Assembly: GCF_001612905.1 (NCBI RefSeq)
Contig: NZ_BDBI01000023.1
Location: forward strand, 160,599-224,598
Origin: Nocardia ignorata NBRC 108230
Lineage (GTDB): Bacteria > Actinomycetota > Actinomycetes > Mycobacteriales > Mycobacteriaceae
Direction: 5' to 3'
DNA: 64,000 nt
Below are positions 37,101-50,400 of the stretch, in pieces (positions within the stretch are counted from its first letter, which is position 1; each line of letters opens with the position of its first letter). Made by a program: the position numbers and the translations under genes. The notes beneath the pieces are model-generated. The model was not told where the DNA came from. It searched no databases and saw only the letters and a program-made list of their open reading frames with translations.

Positions 37101-38408
37101 CGCACCGCCCTCGACCCGGCCGGTTCGTTCGACGAGGCCGTCGACCTGGCCCGCGAGACCGATCTCGGCGCGTTCGCCAATGCCGATCTGCCGTTCGAGC
37201 GGGTCGTCGAGGTGGTGGCGCCGGGCAAGGGCAGCGCCCACAACCCGCTGTTCCAGGTGGCCCTGACCTTCAGCAACAACGAGACCGCCGCACTCGAACT
37301 GCCCGGCCTCACCGTCGCCGCGCTCGACACCGGGGTGTCGGCCAAGTTCGACCTGCAGGTCGACGTGGAGCCGCGCTACACCGACGAAGGCGCGCCCGGT
37401 GAGCTGGTCGCCCTGTTCAACTACGCCACCGACCTGTTCGACGAGGCGACCGTTCGTTCCATCGGCACGCGCTTCGCTCGCATCCTCACGGCGGTGGCCG
37501 CCGACCCGCAGGTCCGCGTGGGCGACATCGACATCCTCGACGAGAGCGAACGCGCCCGCTTGCTCGCAGGGGCCGCCCAGGCGCCCGCGCCGACCACGGC
37601 GACCGGCGGAACCACGCTCACCCAGGCGTTCACCGCCGCCGCCGAGGACGACCCGGAAGGCCCGGCGCTGGTCTGGGGCGACGAGCAGCTCGGTTTCGAA
37701 CAGCTCGACGCCCGCTCCTCGCGCCTGGCACGCTTGCTGATCGGGCGTGGCTTCGGACCGGGTTCCGGTGTGGCCCTTGATCTGCCGCGTGGCGCCGACT
37801 GGGCCGTCGCGGTGTGGGCGGTGCTCAAGGCGGGTGCGGCGATCGTGCCGTTCTCGCGGGAGACGGCGGCCGAGCCGACGGCCAAGATCGGCATCACCAC
37901 CGGCACGGCACCCTCGTCGGAGCTCGACTGGGTGGTGCTCGACGATCCCGCCGTGCGCACCGAACTGTCCACGCGGTCGGCCCGCCCGGTGACCTACGCC
38001 GATCGCACCCGCGCCCTGCGCGGCAGCGACCCGGCCTTCGTCGGCGCCGAGGGCGTGCGCAGCTACGACGACCTCGCTACGGCGGGCTCGCGGGTGCGTA
38101 CCGAGGCAGAGCTCACCTTCGAATCACGGACCTTCGCCACCGCGACCGACACCTTCGCGGCCGTCGTCGAACCGGTCGCGGCCGGTGTGGCGGGCGCGTC
38201 GATGGTGCTGGTCACCGGCGATCCGTCGGCGGCGCTCGCCGAGGAATGGGTGAGCCACCTGTTCGGTGACCGGGCCGGTCTGGACGCGGTGGACACGGGC
38301 GAGCTCGAGGATCTGCGCGCGGTGATCGCCGACGACGCGGCGCCCGGCGACGCGGGCCGAGCCGAGGTGGTCCTGGTACTCGCCGAGCTGAGCGCCGCCG
38401 CGGTCTGA
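31131..38408 (+). CDS. NRPS1: A-T-C-A-T-C plus degenerate A stub
   Basis: A 2425-residue non-ribosomal peptide synthetase. Domains are A1 (15-510, YTSGSTGKPKG near 181), T1 (Ser575 in LGGNSLL), C (about 630-1070, HHIAGDG at 761), A2 (about 1085-1590), T2 (Ser1640), C (about 1695-2130, HHISADG at 1823) and a final stub (about 2160-2425). The stub resembles the front half of an A domain but lacks the SGSTG loop. It has no starting C domain, so it can begin a peptide. Pocket residues read by eye are DVLLVAGILK for A1 (unassigned) and DVWDFILVSK for A2 (unassigned). No epimerase or thioesterase is present; the chain should pass to NRPS2, which begins with an A domain. ATG 31131 follows GAGAGGTG at long spacing. 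Confidence 0.93.
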   Translation: METARRSARGNRRRRSSSPTFGQLLTAAVESSADRVAVRFNPTGEPADQRELTYSEFDQRSAQLARELIGRGIGPGDVVAIGIARSIESVLAVWAIAKTGAAYVPVDPNYPADRIAHILSDSGAVLGLTTTAHRAVLGTTLPWLELDDSATAERIAAQPAHPVSYADRVRTLDERHPAYLIYTSGSTGKPKGVVVTHTGLAPLVAAEREHYGVTADSRVLHVCSPNFDVSVLELLLAFSAGATLVIAPPQVFGGFELADLLRRERVSHMLITPGALESVEAADLGDLKVVVVAGDKFGPELVGRWAVGDRRFYNGYGPTEATILATSTSPMDPAAPVTIGSAIAGIGAFVLDSRLRPVPAGVIGELYLSGPALAQGYLNRPALTAERFVASPFGAQAGDATARLYRTGDLVRRSESGDGVIEYMGRSDFQVKIRGFRIELGEIDNALTAHPDIDFAATLGKTLPSGVTALVSYVLPRAGATLDIPAVDAFLSESLPGYMIPAAIMVLDRIPLTPVGKLDRNALPEPVFAAREFRAPSTPVEEIVADVFAALLTTGGDEEIRVGADDDFFELGGNSLLAAQAATRIGAALDTRVPVQVLFEASTVSALAERVERHIGTGSGQELLPQERPEIIPLSFAQQRMWFLNRFDPASAVNNMPIAVRLSGALDVDALRAAVRDLVTRHEVLRTMYPQVDGAGQQLILPVSDPRAVPEMACEQVTEEQVPGLVAETVGVGFDVSLAPPIRLRLLRLTAQEHVLICVVHHIAGDGVSMGPLTRDLMTAYVQRSAGSEPQLPPLRVQYADFTLWQRAVLGTEDDPESVLAQQIGYWRTQLAGLPDQLALPADRPRPSVATYRGATFDFRIPADVHAGLDKLAHAHNSTLFMVVHAALSALLARLSGSTDIAIGTPVAGRGDAALDDLIGMFVNTLVLRTEVDPAMGFEELLAQARATDVAAFGHADVPFERLVELLDPARSTARHPLFQVMLAFQNMARTALELPGMTVSGVDLSIPFAKFDLQFEMVEDTDRHGVPHGIAVGLTYATDLFDAATVEGIAARFVRLLTAVVADPAAPLGGHELMEQAELDRILLGWNDTRHELAPALLLDGYRRAVAEHPDAVALAYEGAELTYREFDERVNRLARKLVADGVGPESYVALAVRRSLDLVVGMYAIVTAGGAYVPLDPDHPAERIAHILDTAQPVCVLTTTADAVEVPAGTPVIAIDTVALQNFSAEPLTASELARPVLPQHPAYVIFTSGSTGRPKGVAVSHAAIENQIAWMLAEYPLGPGDVYLQKTATTFDVSLWGYFMPLRTGAKLVVATHDGHRDPAYIAETIAAQRVTMTDFVPSMLTVFAAHTAPGSIPTLRDVFAIGEALPPETVAAVRAVSDARVHNLYGPTEAAVSVTYWPADDPGRGSVPIGVPEWNTQVYVLDSRLRPVPAGVVGELYLAGDQLARGYVARPDLTADRFVANPFGANARMYRTGDLVVWRTQPDGRGTLEYLGRTDFQVKFRGQRIELGEIETALLGRPAVSQAVAIVADSPAGEQLVAYAVPKPGATIEPAPLLAAIGETLPSYMVPAALVALDELPLNPSGKLDRKALPAPTFTAGEFRAPATPTEEIVAGVYAELLGMARVGADDDYFALGGNSLLATRAIARINEALDADISIRDLFEAPTVTALAARISASGSGARPALVPAARPQRIPLSLAQQRMWVLNQVDPASGAYNLPFALRLTGGLDVAALDAAIADVLGRHESLRTRFPAADGDGAYQEIVAVAEVLPDGLVVETTDDALGRVAELASAGFDVTREVPVRTRLLTDGSSDSLLVFVVHHISADGASLAPLARDLITAYVARTGGQSPAWTPLPVQYADFALWQREVVGADDEPGSVAAAQLDYWRGQLAGMPPLLELPQDRPRPSVPSLRGATTELRLPAEVHEQLNHLAREHKSSLFMVVHAALAVLLARLSGSTDIAIGTAVAGRGERALDELVGMFVNTLTLRTALDPAGSFDEAVDLARETDLGAFANADLPFERVVEVVAPGKGSAHNPLFQVALTFSNNETAALELPGLTVAALDTGVSAKFDLQVDVEPRYTDEGAPGELVALFNYATDLFDEATVRSIGTRFARILTAVAADPQVRVGDIDILDESERARLLAGAAQAPAPTTATGGTTLTQAFTAAAEDDPEGPALVWGDEQLGFEQLDARSSRLARLLIGRGFGPGSGVALDLPRGADWAVAVWAVLKAGAAIVPFSRETAAEPTAKIGITTGTAPSSELDWVVLDDPAVRTELSTRSARPVTYADRTRALRGSDPAFVGAEGVRSYDDLATAGSRVRTEAELTFESRTFATATDTFAAVVEPVAAGVAGASMVLVTGDPSAALAEEWVSHLFGDRAGLDAVDTGELEDLRAVIADDAAPGDAGRAEVVLVLAELSAAAV
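37610..38405 (+). other. Degenerate adenylation-domain stub at NRPS1 C-terminus
   Basis: About 265 residues after the last C domain. They align with the start of an A domain (ARSSRLARLLIGRGFGPGSG, AVWAVLKAGAAIVPF, PVTYADRTRALRG). Where YTSGSTG should follow, the sequence reads AFVGAEGVRSYDDL, and no later A motifs appear. The same construction ends NRPS3. Confidence 0.8.
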
Positions 38409-38453
38409 AACCATGACCGAGGCAGTTTCGGTGACGGATGAGGTGGATTCGCG

Positions 38454-44285
<5,832 letters not shown>

Positions 44286-44425
44286 CGGGCGGGCGGCAGA
44301 TTACGATTCTGTTGCCAGAGAGTCGGTGTGTCATGGCGCACACCTCGGCGACGGTCGGCGGTGCAAGGTAGAGATCTATGCTGTGTCCCGTTCGGCCTCG
44401 TCGGACGCGAGAGGTGTATTGGTCT

Positions 44426-47400
44426 GTGGAAAGCCCCCGCCGCGCTGGCCGTGAACGTCGTCGAACCGGCGGCCGAGCGCTGTTCGGCCAGCTGCTCACG
44501 GCTGCTGTCGAGTCCGCAGCCGATTCGGTCGCGCTGCGCTACAACCCGACCGGCATGCCCGGTGCCGAGCAGGTGCTCACCTACCGTGAGCTCGACGAAC
44601 GCTCCTCGCGGTTGGCCCGTGAACTGATCGGCCGTGGTGTCGGCGCGGGTGACGTGGTCGCCGTCGGCATCTCCCGCTCCATCGAATCGGTGCTCGCGGT
44701 GTGGGCGGTCGCCAAGACCGGCGCCGCCTACGTGCCCGTCGACCCGGCCTACCCCAGCGACCGGATCGCGCACATCGCCGTCGATTCCGGCGCCACCCTC
44801 GGCCTCACCACGGCCGCCCACCGGGCGAGCCTCGGGACGAGCCTGTATTGGATCGAGCTGGACGACCCCGTCGTCGCCGAGCGCATCGCGGCCCACCCCG
44901 CGCACGCGGTGAGCTACGCCGACCGGGTGCGCCAGATCGACCCGGCCCACCCGGCCTACGTCATCTACACCTCCGGCTCCACCGGCAAACCCAAGGGCGT
45001 GGTGGTGACCCACGCGGGTCTGGCCTCGCTGGTCACGGCCGAACGCGAGAACTTCGGGGTCGGCCCGGATTCGCGAGTGCTGCACGTGTGCTCGCCGAAC
45101 TTCGACGTCTCGGTGCTCGAGCTGCTGCTCACCTTCGCCAGCGGTGCCACGCTGGTGATCTCGCCGCCGCGCGTGTTCGGCGGATTCGAACTGTCGGATC
45201 TGCTGCGCCGCGAGCGCGTGACCCATCTGCTCATCACGCCCGGCGCCCTGGAGTCGGTCGACCCGGCCGGGCTGCCCGACCTGCGCACCGTCGTCGTGGC
45301 GGGCGACCGGTTCGGACCGGAACTGGTCGGCCGCTGGGCGGTCGACGGCCGCAACTTCCACAACGGTTACGGGCCGACCGAGGCGACCATTCTCGCCACC
45401 AGCACCGCCGCCCTGCACCCGCACGAGCCGATCACCCTCGGCACCGCCGTGCCCGGTATGGGCCTGTTCGTGCTCGACGCGCGGCTGCGACCGGTGCCCG
45501 CCGGCGTGGTGGGCGAGCTCTACCTCTCGGGTCCGGCGCTGGCGCAGGGGTATCTCGGCAAGCCCGGGCTCACCGCGCAGCGGTTCATCGCCTCGCCGTT
45601 CGGGCCGGGCAGGCTCTACCGCACCGGCGACCTGGTGCGCCGCGTGGAATCCGGTGCCACCCTGGAATATCTCGGCCGCACCGACTTCCAGGTGAAGGTG
45701 CGTGGCTTCCGCATCGAGCTCGGGGAGATCGACAACGCCCTCACTGCCCATCCCGACCTCGACTACGCCGTCACCCTCGGTAAGTCCATGCCGTCGGGGG
45801 CCACCGGTCTCGTGTCGTATGTGCTGCCGCGTCTCGGGCGCACGGTCGACACCGGCGAACTGGCCGAATTCCTCGCCGAATCACTGCCCGCGTACATGAT
45901 TCCGGCCGTCATCATGGTCTTGGACAAGCTGCCGTTGAACTCGGTCGGCAAACTCGACCGCGCCGCACTGCCGACGCCGGTGTTCACCGCTCGCGGTTTC
46001 CGTGCGCCCGCCACACCCGCCGAGCAGGCCGTCGCCGATGTGTTCGCCGCGCTGCTCTTGCGCGACGGCGCGGGCCGGGTCGGCGCCGACGACGACTTCT
46101 TCGAGCTCGGCGGCGACTCGCTGCTGGCCGCCCAGGCCGTCGCCCGCATCGGTGCCGCACTCGACGTGCGGGTGCCCGTGCAGGCCGTCTTCGAGGCGCC
46201 GACCGTCGCCGCGCTGGCCCAGCGCGCCGAACAGCAGCGGACCTCGGCGGGCGCGCTGGCACTCGTCGCCCGGTCGCGACCCGCACAGATCCCGCTGTCC
46301 TACGCCCAGCAGCGGATGTGGTTCCTCAACCGGTTCGACCCGTCCTCGGCCGTCGACAACATCCCGCTCGTCCTCCGCCTGAACGGGCGCCTGGATCTGC
46401 CCGCCCTGCGAGCCGCGATCGGGGACCTCGCCACCCGGCACGAGGTGCTGCGCACGGTGTACCCGGCCATCGATGGTGTCGACGGGCCGGTGCTGGAAGG
46501 CCACGGCCACCAGCTCATCCTCGCGCCCGGCGACCCGCTGGCCACTCCGGATTTCGAGGTCGTCGCGATCGAGGAGGCCGAGCTGGCCGACGCCGTCGCC
46601 GACACCGTGCTCACCGGCTTCGACGTCACCGCCGCCCCGCCCGTGCGGATCCGCATCTTCGAACTCGACGAGTCCGAACACGTCGTGGCGTGCGTGATCC
46701 ACCACATCGCCGCCGACGGGTTCTCCTTCGCCCCGCTCACCAGGGACCTGCTCACCGCCTACGCCGAGCGACGCGGCGGTGGCGTACCGCAGTGGCCGCC
46801 GCTGCCGGTGCAGTACGCCGACTACACGCTGTGGCAGCGCGAACTGCTCGGCAGCGAGGACGACCCGCGTTCGCTGCTCGCCACCCAGATGGCGTTCTGG
46901 CGTGACACCCTCGCCGGCCTGCCCGAGCAGCTGGAACTCCCCGCCGACCGGCCGCGCCCCGCCGTCGCGAGTCACGAGGGCGACCTGCACCACATCCATG
47001 TCCCGGCCTCGGTGCACGCGGGCCTGCAGAACCTCGCGCGCGAACACAACGCCACCGTGTTCATGGTGGTGCACACCGCGCTGGCGTTGCTGCTCGCGCG
47101 CCTGTCGGGCACCCGCGACATCGCCATCGGCACCCCGGTCGCCGGGCGCGGCGAGCAGGCGCTCGACGAGCTCATCGGCATGTTCGTCAACACCCTGGTG
47201 CTGCGCACGGAGATCGACCCGGCGGTGTCGTTCCGGCAACTGCTCATCGATGTCCGCGCCCGCGACCTGGCCGCTTTCGGCCACGCCGACGTGCCGTTCG
47301 AGCGTCTCGTCGAACTGCTCGAGCCGGTCCGTTCGACGTCGCGGCATCCGCTGTTCCAGGTGATGCTCACCTTCCAGAACCTGGCCCGCACCGATCTCGA

Positions 47401-50400
47401 ATTGCCCGGGCTCACCGTCAGCGACGGTGATTTCACGGTGCCGATCGCCAAGTTCGATCTGCAGGTGGAGGTCGCCGAACACATCGGTGACGACGGCGCG
47501 CCGCAGGGCATGGCCGTGTCGTTCGGGTACGCCACCGACCTGTTCGATCGCGGCACCGTCAGCGATTTCGCCGATCGGTGGGCGCGGGTACTCGGCACCG
47601 TGGTCGCCGATCCGACCCTGCCCGTCGGGGATATCGACGTCCTCGCTCCCGGTGAGCGCGATCTCGTGCTCCGCGAAGGCAATTCGCCCGGTGTGCCGGT
47701 TCCCGAGGTGACCCTGGTCGACCTCCTCGCCGCCCAGGCGCGGCAGCGGCCCGACACCGTCGCGGTGCGGGCGGGGGAGCGGTCGCTGAGCTTCGCCGAC
47801 CTGTTCGGTCAGGCCTCGGCGCTGGCCCGCGCGCTCATCGCCCGCGGCGCGGGTCCGGAAACCCTTGTCGCCGTTGCTGTGCCACGCACCGAGGAGTTGC
47901 CGGTCGCGCTGCTCGCGGTACTGCTGTCGGGCGCGGGCTATCTGCCGATCGACTCCGGATACCCGGCGCAACGCCTGGAGTACGTGGTCGACGACGCGCA
48001 ACCCGCTGTGCTGCTTGCGTCGTCGTCGGAATACGACATCCTGCGCGAGGCCGGACACGGCTGGGCCTCGGCATTGCCGGTGGTGCTGCTCGACGAGCGC
48101 GCCCTGCATTCCGACGCGCCGCTGCACTCGTCCGAACGTCACGCTCCGCTGCGTCCGGACCATCTGGCCTACGTCATCTACACCTCCGGTTCCACCGGTC
48201 TGCCCAAGGGCGTGGCGGTGAGCCACCGCAACGTGCTCGAGCTGTTCGCCAATACCCAGGTACTGTTCAGCTTCGACGTCGACGACGTATGGACGGTGTT
48301 CCACTCCTTCGCCTTCGACTTCTCGGTGTGGGAGCTGTGGTGCGCGCTGGCCGGTGGCGCTTCGGTGGTGGTCGTCGACCATGTCACCTCGCGTTCGCCG
48401 ATCGAGTTCCGTCACCTGCTCGCCCGCGAACAGGTGACGGTGCTGAGCCAGACGCCGACCGCGTTCGCCCAGCTCGACGAGGCCGACCGTGCCGCCCAGG
48501 CCGCGGGCGCCGCCCCGCTCGCGCTGCGCTACGTGATCTTCGGTGGCGAGGCGCTCGACCCGCGCAAACTCGTCCGCTGGTACGACCGGTACGGAAACAG
48601 CCCCGCCGCACCGGAACTGGTGAACATGTACGGCATCACCGAGACCACGGTGCACGTGTCGCACCTGGCTCTCTCGCCGCAGCCGTCGGCGACCGCGGGC
48701 AGCGTGATCGGTCGCGCCCTGCCCGGTCTTTCGGTAGCGGTGCTCGACGACCGGTTGCGTCCCGTGCCCTTCGGCGTGGCCGGTGAGCTCTACATCGCGG
48801 GCAACCAGGTGACGCGCGGCTACCTCGGCAAGCCGGGACTGACCGCGACCCGTTTCGTCGCCGACCCGTATGGTCCGCCCGGATCGCGGCGCTACCGTTC
48901 CGGCGACCTCGGCCGCTGGGTCAGCTTCCGCGGCACCCCGACCCTCGAATACGGCGGCCGTGGCGACCAGCAGGTGCAGTTGCGCGGCTTCCGGATCGAG
49001 CCGGGCGAGATCGAGTCGGCGCTGCTCGGCGTCGCCGGTGTCGGGCAGGCGGCGGTGGTCGTGCGTGCCGACGAACACGCGGGCGACCGGCTGATCGCGT
49101 ACGTGGTGCCGGTGGCGGGGGCGGACCTCGACCCGGTGGCCGTCCGCGCGGCCGTCGCCGAATTCCTCACCGGGTACATGGTTCCCGACGCCGTGATGGT
49201 GGTGGCCGGGCTGCCGCTGACCGCGAACGGCAAGCTCGACCGGGCCGCGCTGCCCGCCCCCGAGTTCGCCTCGGCGGCGACGTTCCGCGCGCCGACCACC
49301 CCGATCGAACAGAGCGTGGCCGAGGTGTTCGCCACCCTGCTCGGCGTGCCCGAGGTCGGCCTGGACGACAACTTCTTCGATCGCGGCGGCAATTCGCTGC
49401 TGGCGACCCGCGCCATCGCCCGCATCGACACCGCCCTGGCCGCCGACCTGGTGGTGCGCGACCTGTTCGAGGCGCCGACCGTGGCCGCCCTGTCCGCGCG
49501 GGTGCGCCCCGGCGCGGTCACCAACCCGCGCCCGCCGCTGGTTCCCGCCCAGGATCGGGGCGTCATCCCGCTCTCGCCCGCCCAGCAGCGCATGTGGTTG
49601 CTCAACCGCATCGACCCGGATTCCCCGGCCTACAACATCCCGCTGGTGCTTCGCCTGCGCGGCGCGCTCGACACCTCGGCACTGCGCTACGCCGTGGCCG
49701 ATGTGCTCGAGCGGCACGAGGCGCTGCGCACCCGCTTCCCGGCCGACGCACCGGGCGAGCTGCCGTATCAGGAGATCCTGCCGGTGAGCGCGGTGCTGCC
49801 GGGCGGGCTGCCGATCGAGACCTGCGACGACCCGGCCGAACGGGTGATGCGGCTGCTGGCCGGTGGTTTCGATGTCACCGAGCGAGTTCCGTTGCGCGCG
49901 TGCCTGTTCACCGTGCCCGACACCGACCCGCTGGCCGAGGAGGAGCATGTCCTCGCGGTGGTGGTGCAGCACATCATCGCCGACGGTGCCTCCCTCGCCC
50001 CGCTGGCCCGCGATCTGGTGATCGCCTACCGCGCCCGCGTGGAGGGGCGTTCGCCGAGCTGGGCGCCGCTGCCGGTGCAGTACGCCGACTACGCGCTGTG
50101 GCAGCGCGCGGTGCTCGGCGACGAGAACGACGAGAGTTCCACCGCCGCACGCCAGCTCGCTTTCTGGCGGACCACCCTGGCCGGTCGCACCGGAACCATC
50201 GAACTGCCGCACGACCACCCGCGTCCGCCGCAGGCCTCGTTGCGCGGTGCCGAAGTGCGAACCACGCTGCCCGCCGACGTGCACGCCGGGCTGGCCGAGA
50301 TCGCCCGCGAGCACAACGCGTCGCTGTTCATGGTCGTGCACGCGGCGCTGGCGGTGCTGCTCGCCCGGGTGAGCGGTGACACCGATATCGCCATCGGCAC

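Noticed and set aside
31101..37241. 2046-residue minus-strand open frame opposite NRPS1, and similar ones opposite NRPS2 (39114-43970), NRPS3 (45881-51067) and NRPS4 (52333-55344)
   Set aside because: Long antisense frames arise from codon bias; they show repeated low-information HRRxGG-type sequence that only mirrors the NRPS repeats.
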